Counted from the first letter of the stretch, positions 1-8,589 are shown. The stretch: 20,774 bases of DNA from WTJH01 sp049598145 (GCA_049598145.1 JBMYNJ010000021.1:1-20774), one strand, 5' to 3'. Numbers and translations: made by a program. The notes: generated from the sequence alone by a model not told the origin.

Positions 1-77
1 GGCTAAAAGTAAGGGGTATTAAGCATTAAAAAAAACTTAAAAGTAGGGTTTCGGGTGGGACTATCAGATTTGGGAAC

Positions 78-106
78 TTGTCCTTTCCACAGGAATAGTA
101 TATTTG
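78..106 (+). promoter_or_regulatory. Putative Bacteroidota promoter of the DUF1573 gene
   Basis: TATATTTG at 99-106 matches the Bacteroidota -7 consensus TAnnTTTG exactly, and TTG at 78-80 lies 18 bases upstream, close to the usual -33 spacing. The expected transcript start is near 113, giving a leader of about 20 bases before the ATG at 133. Bases 1-77 hold nothing else recognisable; they are probably the tail of an intergenic region. Confidence 0.55.
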
Positions 107-132
107 AAATGTATGACTGAAATCATAAAGCT

Positions 133-534
133 ATGAAACGTATAACCATCTCTTTATTGTTAACTTTAGTTTTGGGGACTTTCTGTTATCAGGCTAGTGC
201 TCAGGAAACTGGCCCCCAAATCAGTTTTGAAACCCAAAATTTGGATTACGGTCAGATTCCTTATGCTGCAGATGGCGTCAGAACTTTTGTCTTCACTAAT
301 ATCGGTGATGCCCCTCTTAAAATTACCAACGTTAAATCGTCTTGCGGCTGCACCATCCCTAAAAAACCAAAAGGCCCTATAGCACCGGGGGAAAAGGGAG
401 AAATCCAAGTGAAATATGACACCAATCGTCAGGGACCTTTCCGCAAAACAATTACGGTGAGTTCCAATGCGACTAACCAGCCCATCACGGCTTTAAAAAT
501 TGGTGGAGTAGTCGCGGCCCCAGAGTCGAATTAA
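133..534 (+). CDS. Secreted DUF1573 domain protein
   Basis: A 133-residue protein. Residues 1-24 form a signal peptide (basic start, hydrophobic core, then ASAQE), so it is exported. The rest is a single DUF1573 domain, an immunoglobulin-like beta sandwich: the DYGQIP opening strand, the FTNIGDAPLKI strand, the conserved SSCGCT motif near residues 69-74, and the APGEKGEI turn. DUF1573 proteins are abundant in Bacteroidota and are thought to be periplasmic or surface proteins; no biochemical role is established. The gene stands alone behind its own promoter. Its stop codon overlaps the stop of the convergent protease gene by two bases, so the two transcripts must run into each other. Family assignment is firm; function is unknown. 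Confidence 0.88.
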   Translation: MKRITISLLLTLVLGTFCYQASAQETGPQISFETQNLDYGQIPYAADGVRTFVFTNIGDAPLKITNVKSSCGCTIPKKPKGPIAPGEKGEIQVKYDTNRQGPFRKTITVSSNATNQPITALKIGGVVAAPESN

Positions 535-1862
535 AAGACTTCGCGTAGCCGAAATTGCACTTTAAAAGTTCGTACTTCCCGACGCAAATAAAGTTGAATG
601 CGTTTGCCAGGCTTTTGTTGTAAGAGTGCATTGACTTCGGAGAGTTTCATTTTTTCTGTAGGTTTTCCATTGATCCGAAGCAAAACATCACCTGGCTGGA
701 TTCCTACTTCAGCTGCAGGGGAATCAGCCCTAACTTTGGATATTTCGACTAAAGGTCGAAGCTTATATGTATATCGGGGTTGGAGAAAAATCTCTTTTCC
801 TTCGAAACCCGAACTGTTGCTTGTTCCTGAAGTGATCTCCGGATACACACGCTGGCGAACTAAAGCCAAGCTGCTGTATTGAACTTCAATTCCGCTTAAA
901 TTGTAATAAAACGGTTTGTGGATATTCTTGCGCTCACGCAGATAAACTCGATCTCTAGGGTAGTCCCAACAGATCCAAAAACGAGAAAGCAGTTCTCCCC
1001 CAATACTTCCAATCCTATCCCCCATAAATGAAGTAGATTGGAGATAAGTCGTATCCGGATACGCTACTTTGACTTGTCTAAAATCGATATCTGCGAATTT
1101 TAAAGTGCTCACTTTTCCTCTTTTTCCAAAAACATCCCCAGTGATGCCACGTCCCAAAAAGTCGTTAAAAAAAGGAGAGTGAGCCTTTAACCCTTGCTGT
1201 CCTTCGAACAACCACAAAGCATCGCTTGAACCGCTGTCCATCAGAACCACTCCATCAACCGTTTCCCCGTGATCAAATCCTAATTCTACGGGTAAAAATG
1301 GCTTTTCGTGAATAAACTTCAATGGATAGGAACGACTTCTTTTGGGAGGGGTAAACGGATATTCAAAAGGTTCTAATACCATTAGCTTGCGTTGATAATT
1401 TAGGGTCACTCGAAAATTTCTGAGCAAATCGACCCCGATGATCCCTCCGATTGCAACTCCCATACGCTTTGAAAATTCGAAATGCTCGGCATTGATCCAC
1501 AATACTTCAAAATCAGTGGCTTTCAGCTTTTTGATTTCTAAGAGGTTTCCATCCGATCGAAACCCTATCAAATTGGCGGTCCCTCCCAAACCTTGAAGCG
1601 TGATCTTTTCAGCTTTTTCTTTTTCGAAATTCTGAACATCTTCTTCATAAAAAACTAAAGTTTTGCGAACGCCGGAGTCGAATATAAAATTCCGCTCCAC
1701 ACCATTTAAACGCAATGGAAAAACAACCAAATTATTGATGTTTTCGAATGGAATTCTTATTTTCTTAGAACGGGATTGGAAAATCCATTCGGTCTGAGCC
1801 TGCAGCGGGATGGCTAAAAAGGCTACAATAATTAAAAGAAAATGGTTCTTGGGGCGAATCAT
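531..1862 (-). CDS. Secreted retropepsin-like aspartyl protease with PDZ domain
   Basis: A 443-residue exported protein with a signal peptide at residues 1-23 (ends LQAQ). Two pepsin/retropepsin-type lobes are visible: a first catalytic-type motif FDSGV (Asp62), a hydrophobic IIGVDLLRNF segment near 141-150 that matches the conserved fold element, and a second motif LMDSGSSD (Asp209). Residues about 370-436 form a PDZ domain (SPAAEVGIQPGDVLLRING). This architecture is a known Bacteroidota family annotated as aspartyl protease family protein or PDZ domain protein; substrates are not known. The first motif has Val after DSG where Ala, Ser or Thr is common, so full activity cannot be assumed. 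It starts at ATG 1862 and is divergent from the aminotransferase gene across 127 bases. Confidence 0.82.
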   Translation of the reverse strand: MIRPKNHFLLIIVAFLAIPLQAQTEWIFQSRSKKIRIPFENINNLVVFPLRLNGVERNFIFDSGVRKTLVFYEEDVQNFEKEKAEKITLQGLGGTANLIGFRSDGNLLEIKKLKATDFEVLWINAEHFEFSKRMGVAIGGIIGVDLLRNFRVTLNYQRKLMVLEPFEYPFTPPKRSRSYPLKFIHEKPFLPVELGFDHGETVDGVVLMDSGSSDALWLFEGQQGLKAHSPFFNDFLGRGITGDVFGKRGKVSTLKFADIDFRQVKVAYPDTTYLQSTSFMGDRIGSIGGELLSRFWICWDYPRDRVYLRERKNIHKPFYYNLSGIEVQYSSLALVRQRVYPEITSGTSNSSGFEGKEIFLQPRYTYKLRPLVEISKVRADSPAAEVGIQPGDVLLRINGKPTEKMKLSEVNALLQQKPGKRIQLYLRREVRTFKVQFRLREVF

Positions 1863-1957
1863 GCAATATTTTTATTTTAAAATAACTAAAAAACTGAAGA
1901 TTATTAAATTGAAACAAAAATTTTAAACAGCCTACTTCTAAACTTCTGTTTTTTCAC

Positions 1958-1965
1958 CACTTTTG
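1958..1965 (+). promoter_or_regulatory. Likely -7 box of the aminotransferase-murB operon
   Basis: CACTTTTG differs from TAnnTTTG at one position and is followed by GCAG, a context often seen after this box in Flavobacteriia. A matching -33 element is weak. The box overlaps a possible TTG start at 1963, which argues that this TTG is promoter rather than coding sequence. Confidence 0.4.
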
Positions 1966-1989
1966 CAGCTGATTTTATCTGTCTGTCCT

Positions 1990-3189
1990 ATGCCGAAACT
2001 CGCAAATCGCGCGCTACAATTGCCTTTTTCTCCCATCCGAAAACTTGTCCCGCTTGCTGATGCGGCTAAAGCTCGGGGAATTGAAGTCTTGCATTTCAAT
2101 ATTGGTCAGCCCGATTTGGCTGCTCCCAAAAACGCTCTGGAAAAAGTGCAACAAAGCGATTTAGACCTTTTACCCTATGGAGACTCTCAAGGGCCTTTAG
2201 GGTATCGGAAAAAACTTTGTCTATACTATCGCAAGCATGGGGTGGAACTAAATCCTAAGGATATATTAGTCACCACGGGGGCCAGTGAAGCATTGAGCTT
2301 TACGATCAACACTATCTGCGACCCAGATGACGAAATCATTATTCCAGAACCCTTTTACGCCAATTATAACGGTTTTGCCTCTGCCGCTAGCGCTCGGGTC
2401 ATCCCGGTAGTTTCCAAATTTGAAAATGATTTTCAACTGCCTCCTTTAAAACTCATAGAAAACCATATTGGAGCCAAAACCAAAGCAATACTTATATGTA
2501 ATCCCAACAATCCAACGGGATATCTGTATCGAGAAGATGAAATTAGAACCTTAGGCGAAATGGCCTTAAGACACAATATATTTTTAATTGTGGATGAAGT
2601 GTATCGGGAATTCATTTTTGATGACGGCCAGCACTTTTCTGTATTAAGCGAGAATAAATGGGCGCAAAATACCATTATGATTGATTCGGTCTCCAAGCGC
2701 TTCAGCATGTGTGGTGCTCGTGTGGGGTGTATGGTAAGCCGCAATCACGAGTTTTTAAATTTAACCCTCAAGCTCGCCCAGTTCCGACTCTCCCCCCCAA
2801 CCTACGCTTTAATGGCTAGCGAGGCTGCTTTAGATGCTCCCGAAACCTATTTGAAAGAAGTTCGAGAAGAATATGCTCGCCGAAGAAAAACAGTTATCGA
2901 ATCTTTTGGTGCCATTGAAGGAATTCAAATATCGATTCCCAAAGGTGCTTTTTACAGTATTATGAAGCTTCCCGTAAACGATGCTGAGAACTTTTCAAAA
3001 TATTTGCTTGAGTCTTTCGATCTCAACGGTACAACCCTGATGCTCGCCCCTGCTAACGGATTTTACTCCAATCTTTCCTTGGGGAAAGATCAGGTACGAT
3101 TTGCTTTTGTATTAAATTCTGAAAAAATTCGAAAAGCTGCTGCCATCATGAAAGCTGCCTTAAAAAGCTATCAAGCTCTGGAAAGTTAG
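1990..3189 (+). CDS. PLP-dependent class I/II aminotransferase
   Basis: A 399-residue fold-type I aminotransferase of the aspartate aminotransferase superfamily, cytoplasmic. Seen motifs, numbered from the ATG at 1990: the PIRKLVPLAD start typical of this subgroup, the substrate/PLP loop TTGASEA (about 95-101), NPNNPTG (171-177), the PLP-ring Asp in VDEVYREF (Asp202), and SVSKRFSMCGARVG with the Schiff-base lysine Lys236. The usual C-terminal Arg region (NEKIR-type helix) is present. An upstream in-frame TTG at 1963 would add nine residues but lies inside the promoter box, so the ATG is preferred. Substrate cannot be told from sequence; aspartate or another common amino acid is likely. murB follows after 12 bases, suggesting an operon. 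Confidence 0.88.
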   Translation: MPKLANRALQLPFSPIRKLVPLADAAKARGIEVLHFNIGQPDLAAPKNALEKVQQSDLDLLPYGDSQGPLGYRKKLCLYYRKHGVELNPKDILVTTGASEALSFTINTICDPDDEIIIPEPFYANYNGFASAASARVIPVVSKFENDFQLPPLKLIENHIGAKTKAILICNPNNPTGYLYREDEIRTLGEMALRHNIFLIVDEVYREFIFDDGQHFSVLSENKWAQNTIMIDSVSKRFSMCGARVGCMVSRNHEFLNLTLKLAQFRLSPPTYALMASEAALDAPETYLKEVREEYARRRKTVIESFGAIEGIQISIPKGAFYSIMKLPVNDAENFSKYLLESFDLNGTTLMLAPANGFYSNLSLGKDQVRFAFVLNSEKIRKAAAIMKAALKSYQALES

Positions 3190-3201
3190 TACCTTTCACC
3201 T

Positions 3202-4200
3202 ATGGAAAAACAATTTTCCTTACAATCCAAGAACAGTTTCGGATTAGAGGTCTTGGCAAACCTGTATCTCCCTATTTATAATTCCAAAGAACTTCCTCAA
3301 ATCTTGGAACAACTCTCCAACAAAGAATTGCTAATTCTCGGAGGGGGAACCAATATATTATTTACGCAAGACTTCAAGGGCGTGGTGCTCCAAATGTGTC
3401 ATACAGGAATTGAAAAAATTTCTGAAACAGCTCAGGAAGTTCTCGTTGAAGTTCAGGCTGGAGAAGTATGGCACGATTTTGTGATGTGGGCCAATGGCGA
3501 AAACTTGGGAGGAATTGAAAATTTAGCCTTAATTCCAGGCTCTGTAGGAGCTGCCCCGATTCAAAATATAGGGGCTTATGGATTAGAACAAGCCTCCAGT
3601 TTTGTTTCTTGTAAGGTTTGGGATCGCCACGAAAATCAATTTCAAACGATTCTTCACGACCAATGCGATTTTGGTTATCGAGATTCTGTATTTAAATCGA
3701 CAAAAAAAGGAAGATATATCATTTGTTCTGTAACCTACAGACTTCAGAAACAACCGCACTCATACGAATTGTCCTATGGAGGGCTTGCAGGAGCCTTTAA
3801 GAATCAAACACCCTCGATACAAGCCATTGCCCAAGAGGTGATTCGCATTCGGGAATCCAAACTCCCGGATCCAAAAACTCTCGGAAATGCTGGGAGTTTT
3901 TTTAAAAACCCTGTCGTAGCGTTACCCACTTTTAAAACGATCCAAAAAAAATATCCTGAGATTCCAAGCTATCCAGTGGATAGCAATCATTTAAAAATTC
4001 CGGCCGCTTGGCTAATCGATACACTGGGGTGGAAAGGCTATCGAAAAGGGGATGCAGGAGTGCACACCAAACAGGCCCTCGTTTTACTAAATCATGGAAA
4101 TGCTAAAGGAATTGAAATTCAGGAGTTGGCTTTAAAAATTCAAGCAGATGTTTTTCAAAACTTTGGGATTCGCTTAATACCTGAAGTGAATATCCTTTAA
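3202..4200 (+). CDS. murB: UDP-N-acetylenolpyruvoylglucosamine reductase
   Basis: A 332-residue cytoplasmic FAD enzyme that reduces UDP-GlcNAc-enolpyruvate to UDP-MurNAc with NADPH, the second committed step of peptidoglycan synthesis. FAD-binding motifs are clear: LGGGTNILF (47-54) and IPGSVGAAPIQNIGAYG (111-127). The YRDSVFK block (159-165) marks the long, E. coli-like type I form, in agreement with the length. The catalytic serine is Ser232 in GNAGSFFKNP. The C-terminal block PAAWLIDTLGWKG and HTKQALVLLNHG is also typical. It lies 12 bases after the aminotransferase and is probably cotranscribed. Its stop is one base from the stop of convergent dtd. Confidence 0.97.
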   Translation: MEKQFSLQSKNSFGLEVLANLYLPIYNSKELPQILEQLSNKELLILGGGTNILFTQDFKGVVLQMCHTGIEKISETAQEVLVEVQAGEVWHDFVMWANGENLGGIENLALIPGSVGAAPIQNIGAYGLEQASSFVSCKVWDRHENQFQTILHDQCDFGYRDSVFKSTKKGRYIICSVTYRLQKQPHSYELSYGGLAGAFKNQTPSIQAIAQEVIRIRESKLPDPKTLGNAGSFFKNPVVALPTFKTIQKKYPEIPSYPVDSNHLKIPAAWLIDTLGWKGYRKGDAGVHTKQALVLLNHGNAKGIEIQELALKIQADVFQNFGIRLIPEVNIL

Positions 4201-4201
4201 G

Positions 4202-4657
4202 CTATTCACGATGTTTAGAATCGATAAAAATCGTTACTGGGCCATCGTTTTGAGAACGGATTTGCATATCGGCTGCAAATATGCCCGTTGCTACTCGATT
4301 GTTCGATAATTTTTCTCGGGCTTGCTCCACAAAATATTCATACAGGGGTACAGCAATCCGATGCCCTGCTGCTCGAATGTAGGAAGGGCGGTTGCCTTTC
4401 TTGGTCGCCGCAAATAAAGTAAACTGACTAATTATCAAGAGGGATCCTTGGATTTCCATGAGTGAACGATTCATCTGACCTTGTTCATCACTAAAAATTC
4501 GCAGTTGGGTGATTTTACGCAAAAGCCAGTCGGCTTCTTCGGAACTATCTTCCTTTTCAATTCCTAAAAATACCACTAAGCCCTGAGGAATTTCCCCAAC
4601 CACTTGGGAATCCACTTCTACTTTGGCCCATTGGACCCGTTGAATGACTACTCGCAT
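4202..4657 (-). CDS. dtd: D-aminoacyl-tRNA deacylase
   Basis: A 151-residue protein of normal length for Dtd. It hydrolyses D-aminoacyl-tRNAs (and Gly-tRNA(Ala)) to keep wrong amino acids out of translation. Both signature motifs are present: SQFTLFA (77-83), where the usual form is SQFTL, and NDGPVT (137-142), which carries the cross-subunit Gly-cisPro pair that gives the enzyme its chiral selectivity. The opening MRVVIQRV strand is also typical. It starts 10 bases after the rsgA stop, so rsgA-dtd form a two-gene operon read on the minus strand. Confidence 0.96.
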   Translation of the reverse strand: MRVVIQRVQWAKVEVDSQVVGEIPQGLVVFLGIEKEDSSEEADWLLRKITQLRIFSDEQGQMNRSLMEIQGSLLIISQFTLFAATKKGNRPSYIRAAGHRIAVPLYEYFVEQAREKLSNNRVATGIFAADMQIRSQNDGPVTIFIDSKHRE

Positions 4658-4667
4658 AGATTACTGA

Positions 4668-5588
4668 TTAACGATAAGGGGATTCTTCCTCTTCTAAGAG
4701 TTGTAAATAACTTCGATATCGAGAGGGGCTTATTTCGCCCCTGTCTACGGCTTCCTTTACGGCACATTTCGGTTCGTGTTGATGCAAACAATTATGGAAT
4801 TTACAGGAAGTTCTCAACTCTCGAAATTCTACAAAGTAATGTCCGATTTCTTCGGGGGCCATATCCACCACTCCAAAACCTTTAATTCCCGGAGTATCAA
4901 TAATTCGACAAGCTTTGGGGAGGTCGAACATTTCAGCAAAAGTAGTCGTGTGCTGACCTTGCTGGTGCTGCTCCGAAATAGCGGCTGTTTTCAGATTTAA
5001 ATCGGGGGCAATGGCATTAATCAAAGTGGATTTCCCCACCCCACTATGACCGGAAAACATACTCACCTTGTTACGCATCAATTGTTGAACATCACGAACT
5101 CCGGCTTGAGTTTTGGCCGAAATTTCAAAACAAGTGTAGCCTATAGTCTCATAAAGCGACTTGAGTTCTGCAAGAGTCTTTCTTTCGGTAGTATCGTAGG
5201 TGTCTAATTTATTAAATACCAATACTGCAGGGATTTGATAGGCTGCAGCTGTGACCAAAAATCGATCGATAAATGCGGGAAAAGTAGGCGGATTATTTAA
5301 GGTAATCAATAAAAAAACCTGATCGATATTCGCTGCAATAATATGGGTTTGCTTAGCAAGGTTGACGGATTTACGGATGATGTAGTTATCCCGAGGCAAT
5401 ACTTCCTTAATAATTCCTTCGGCCTTATTTTCTAAATCAATGAGTACCCGATCCCCAACAGCTACGGGATTGGTACTTTTAATCCCTTTCAGGCGTAAAC
5501 GACCTTTGATGCGACATTCGATCCACTGATCCTGATATTTGACCGTGTACCAACTCCCGGTAGATCGATAAACAACTGCTGGTTCCAA
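4668..5588 (-). CDS. rsgA: Ribosome small subunit-dependent GTPase A
   Basis: A 306-residue circularly permuted GTPase that acts in late 30S ribosome maturation. Order of parts: an N-terminal OB fold (about 1-70), the G4 motif NKLD (126-129) before the others, then G1 GHSGVGKS (180-187), G2 region with QHTTT, G3 DTPG (231-234), and a C-terminal zinc site from Cys262, Cys267, His269 and Cys275. The start is a TTG at 5588: the family-typical VYRSTGSWYTV begins at residue 6 and no ATG or GTG is nearby. A promoter-like box sits about 20 bases upstream. Paired with dtd downstream. Confidence 0.96.
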   Translation of the reverse strand: MEPAVVYRSTGSWYTVKYQDQWIECRIKGRLRLKGIKSTNPVAVGDRVLIDLENKAEGIIKEVLPRDNYIIRKSVNLAKQTHIIAANIDQVFLLITLNNPPTFPAFIDRFLVTAAAYQIPAVLVFNKLDTYDTTERKTLAELKSLYETIGYTCFEISAKTQAGVRDVQQLMRNKVSMFSGHSGVGKSTLINAIAPDLNLKTAAISEQHQQGQHTTTFAEMFDLPKACRIIDTPGIKGFGVVDMAPEEIGHYFVEFRELRTSCKFHNCLHQHEPKCAVKEAVDRGEISPSRYRSYLQLLEEEESPYR

Positions 5589-5606
5589 AAAATAAATTTA
5601 ATGCAG

Positions 5607-5638
5607 CAAATTAGCGATATAATTTAATCTTTAGCAAA
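5607..5638 (-). promoter_or_regulatory. Putative rsgA promoter
   Basis: Read on the minus strand, CTAATTTG (5614-5607) resembles TAnnTTTG with the TA pair shifted by one base, and TTTG (5638-5635) lies 20 bases upstream. It ends 18 bases before the TTG start at 5588. The divergent gpmI promoter is immediately to the right. Confidence 0.42.
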
Positions 5639-5659
5639 AGGGAAGAAAAGCTGATTTTT

Positions 5660-5667
5660 TACCTTTG
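5660..5667 (+). promoter_or_regulatory. -7 box of the gpmI operon promoter
   Basis: TACCTTTG is an exact match to TAnnTTTG and is followed by GCAG, as at several flavobacterial promoters. The transcript would start near 5674, leaving a leader of about 10 bases before the TTG start of gpmI. A clear -33 element was not found. Confidence 0.55.
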
Positions 5668-5684
5668 CAGCAAACTAGAAACCC

Positions 5685-7211
5685 TTGAAGAAAACACTTT
5701 TAATGATTTTGGATGGCTGGGGAAATAGCCCCGATCCAAACGTATCTGCCGTTGCCAAAGCGCACACGCCTTATATCGATCAATTATATAAAGATTATCC
5801 CCATGCCGAACTTCGCACCGATGGAGTTCATGTGGGCCTTCCGGAAGGACAAATGGGCAATAGCGAGGTGGGACATATGAATCTTGGAGCCGGACGAATT
5901 GTCTATCAGGATTTAGCGAAAATTAGTTTGGCCTTTAGCCAAGGGACGATAGTCGAGAATCCAGTGCTTCAAAAGGCGTTCGAAACCGCAAAAGAAAGAG
6001 GTACAACACTACACTTTTTAGGGTTGGTCTCCGACGGAGGAGTTCATGCGCATATCGATCATTTGGAAGGTTTTTTAGACTTGGCCCAACAATCTGAGGT
6101 GCCCGACGTATGTGTCCATGCCTTTACCGATGGGCGGGATGTAGACCCTAAATCTGGGGCTGGATTTATCGGAAGATTACTTGAAAAATGTTCACAAACA
6201 GGGGCTCAATTGGCCTCGGTTACCGGACGTTACTTTGCCATGGATCGAGACCAACGCTGGGAACGAACCAACAAAGCCTATGAGGCATTAACCGCAGGAA
6301 AAGGGGAATTGGTGAGCAATTTTGTAGCAGCCATCGAAAGTCAATATTCCGCAGGAGTGACAGACGAGTTTTTAGAACCACTTATTGCTCAGGATAGCGA
6401 AGGTAATCCCCTATCGACGCTTCAAAAAGATGATGTAGTGGTTTTTATTAATTTCCGAACCGATCGAGGACGACAACTCACTCGGGCCCTCACCCAGGCT
6501 GAAATTCCAAAAACTTCCATGAAGCCCATCCAGCTACATTTCAACACTTTAACCAATTACGATGCTTCCTTTGAGGACGTTAACGTTTTATTTGATAAAG
6601 AAAATTTAGAGGATACCCTGGGAGAAACCCTTGCCCAAGCAGGAAAAACTCAGATTCGAATTGCAGAAACCGAAAAATACCCGCACGTCACTTTTTTCTT
6701 TAATGGCGGAAGGGAAGAACCATTTACCGGTGAAGAACGAATCTTATGTCCTTCGCCCAAAGTAGCTACTTATGATTTAAAACCGGAAATGAGTGCTTTT
6801 GACCTGCGCGATGCCCTACTGCCTAAAATTCAAGAAGGCCATACCGATTTTATCTGCTTAAACTTTGCCAATCCAGATATGGTGGGCCACACCGGAGATT
6901 TTGATGCGGCCGTGAAGGCATGTGAAACCGTGGATCAATGTGCCGCAACCCTCATCGATGCCGCTTTGGAAGCTGGGTACAGCATCCTGGTCATTGCCGA
7001 TCATGGCAATTGCGAAACCATGCGTAACCCCGACGGGAGCCCTCATACTGCCCATACGACCAACCCTGTCCCGGTAATTTTGGTGGAAGAAGAAAAAAGA
7101 GCCATTCAATCAGGAATTCTAGGAGATATCGCTCCAACCCTTCTAGACCTTATGGGAATTGAGCAGCCCCAAGCCATGACCCAACAATCGTTATTGGTTA
7201 AAAATGCTTAA
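5685..7211 (+). CDS. gpmI: 2,3-bisphosphoglycerate-independent phosphoglycerate mutase
   Basis: A 508-residue cytoplasmic Mn-dependent enzyme of the alkaline phosphatase superfamily that interconverts 3- and 2-phosphoglycerate in glycolysis and gluconeogenesis. Seen: metal-binding Asp10 in MILDGWG, catalytic Ser60 in MGNSEVGH, DGRDVDP, the phosphotransferase-domain segment VTGRYFAMDRDQRWER, FRTDRGRQ, the second metal site in PDMVGHTG and IADHGNCE, and the closing HTAHTTNPVP. Length is normal (about 510). The start is TTG; the next in-frame ATG, at 5703, would remove the strand leading into DGWG, so the TTG is preferred. A lipoprotein gene follows after 20 bases. Confidence 0.97.
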   Translation: MKKTLLMILDGWGNSPDPNVSAVAKAHTPYIDQLYKDYPHAELRTDGVHVGLPEGQMGNSEVGHMNLGAGRIVYQDLAKISLAFSQGTIVENPVLQKAFETAKERGTTLHFLGLVSDGGVHAHIDHLEGFLDLAQQSEVPDVCVHAFTDGRDVDPKSGAGFIGRLLEKCSQTGAQLASVTGRYFAMDRDQRWERTNKAYEALTAGKGELVSNFVAAIESQYSAGVTDEFLEPLIAQDSEGNPLSTLQKDDVVVFINFRTDRGRQLTRALTQAEIPKTSMKPIQLHFNTLTNYDASFEDVNVLFDKENLEDTLGETLAQAGKTQIRIAETEKYPHVTFFFNGGREEPFTGEERILCPSPKVATYDLKPEMSAFDLRDALLPKIQEGHTDFICLNFANPDMVGHTGDFDAAVKACETVDQCAATLIDAALEAGYSILVIADHGNCETMRNPDGSPHTAHTTNPVPVILVEEEKRAIQSGILGDIAPTLLDLMGIEQPQAMTQQSLLVKNA

Positions 7212-7231
7212 TTTACCCGAAATCACTGGTC

Positions 7232-7774
7232 ATGACATTAAAAAATTTTTTTTTATTGATTGGGATAGCCCTATGTGCCTGTCAACAAGCGCCCAAAAGC
7301 GAACTCCCTACTCTAGGAATAACTACGGAGAGTGAGACAATTTATTTAGGCCCTATTCAAATAAAGGATTTAAATCGGGAACCATATACCCCTTGGTTTT
7401 CGGAGGCCTACCAAAGTTTTAAACCTTCTTCAGATTGGGTTGCTCAGCACCAAGAGGCAGCTTCAAGTGTTACCTTTTATTTATTTATGGGGACTTGGTG
7501 CGAAGATTCTCAGCGCGAAGTTCCCGGGATGATTCGCTTAATTGAAGCGCTAGGAAAGACAGATGCCTTGCGGATTTATGCCTTGGATGAGTATAAACAA
7601 TCGGAAGACCGTCTCGAGATTGAATGGCAAGTGGAACAAGTTCCAACCCTTATCGTATTAAAAGATTCTACTGAACTGAATAGGATTGTTGAATTCCCCA
7701 TAGAAACCCTGGAAAATGATCTGGGCAAAATCCTTCGGAATGAACCTTATAAAAATGCCTACGCCATAGATTAA
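7232..7774 (+). CDS. Thioredoxin-fold lipoprotein with a single active-site cysteine
   Basis: A 180-residue protein. Residues 1-17 form a lipoprotein signal with a lipobox ending at Cys17 (ALCAC), so it is probably anchored in a membrane facing the periplasm. Residues about 75-170 form a thioredoxin-like fold: strand TFYLFMGTWC, active-site position Cys90-Glu-Asp-Ser93, and the cis-proline at QVPTL (Pro138). The resolving cysteine of CxxC is replaced by Ser, so it is not a classical dithiol oxidoreductase; monothiol chemistry or a binding role is possible. Related flavobacterial proteins with the same WCEDS motif are annotated as thioredoxin family proteins. The stop TAA overlaps the map ATG by one base (TAATG), indicating translational coupling. 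Confidence 0.8.
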   Translation: MTLKNFFLLIGIALCACQQAPKSELPTLGITTESETIYLGPIQIKDLNREPYTPWFSEAYQSFKPSSDWVAQHQEAASSVTFYLFMGTWCEDSQREVPGMIRLIEALGKTDALRIYALDEYKQSEDRLEIEWQVEQVPTLIVLKDSTELNRIVEFPIETLENDLGKILRNEPYKNAYAID

Positions 7775-8589
7775 TGTCAAAAATCGTCCTTAAGAACGCA
7801 GAAGAAATTGAGCTCATTCGAGAAAGTGCACAGATTGTTTCCAAAACTTTGGGCATGTTAGCTGCCGAAATTAAACCCGGGGTCTCGGGTTTAGCTTTGG
7901 ACCGATTAGCCGAAACATTTATTCGAGATCACGGGGCAGAACCCGGTTTTTTAGGACTTTACGACTTTCCGAATACTTTGTGTATGAGCCCCAATAGTCA
8001 GGTAGTTCATGGAATCCCGACCGATAAACCTTTTGAATCAGGCGATATTATTTCCATAGACTGTGGAGCCTTAAAGAATGGCTTTTATGGCGACCATGCC
8101 TATACTTTTGCTGTAGGGGAAATAGCCCCGGAGACGGCAAAACTACTGGCAGTTACCAAAGAATCATTATACAAAGGGATTGCCGCATTCAAAGAAGGGA
8201 ATCGAGTGGGCGACCTTGGCTTCGCCGTTCAACAACACACCGAAGCGGAAGGCTATGGAGTGGTGCGCGAGTTAGTCGGTCATGGGTTAGGGGCCAGCAT
8301 GCATGAGGGGCCCGAAATTCCCAATTACGGCCGCAGAGGGCGCGGAAAGAAATTTCTGGAGGGGATGGTCATTGCAATCGAACCCATGATTAATATGGGC
8401 ACCCACCGCATCATTCAAGAAAAAGATGGTTGGACCATTCGAACCGCCGATCATGCGCCTTCAGCACACTTCGAACACAACGTAGCCTTAATCCATGGAC
8501 AACCCAAGCTTTTATCTACTTTTGACTATATATACGAAGCCTTGGGAATTCATTCTATTGAGGAAGATCCCTTTCGATTCGACAGCTGA
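7774..8589 (+). CDS. map: Type I methionine aminopeptidase
   Basis: A 271-residue cytoplasmic metalloenzyme that removes the initiator methionine from new proteins. All five metal ligands are visible: Asp96 (IDCGA), Asp107 (GDHAYTF), His170 (GHGLG), Glu203 (AIEPM) and Glu234 (FEHNVAL); the substrate-site His79 (VVHGIP) is also present. There is no N-terminal zinc-finger extension, as expected for a bacterial type I enzyme; length is slightly above average. It overlaps the lipoprotein gene by one base and is followed after 3 bases by the methyltransferase, so it sits inside a tightly packed operon. Confidence 0.97.
   Translation: MSKIVLKNAEEIELIRESAQIVSKTLGMLAAEIKPGVSGLALDRLAETFIRDHGAEPGFLGLYDFPNTLCMSPNSQVVHGIPTDKPFESGDIISIDCGALKNGFYGDHAYTFAVGEIAPETAKLLAVTKESLYKGIAAFKEGNRVGDLGFAVQQHTEAEGYGVVRELVGHGLGASMHEGPEIPNYGRRGRGKKFLEGMVIAIEPMINMGTHRIIQEKDGWTIRTADHAPSAHFEHNVALIHGQPKLLSTFDYIYEALGIHSIEEDPFRFDS

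Noticed and set aside
4604..4885. Open frames opposite dtd and rsgA
   Set aside because: They are antisense shadows of well-identified genes, with no family pattern or start signal.
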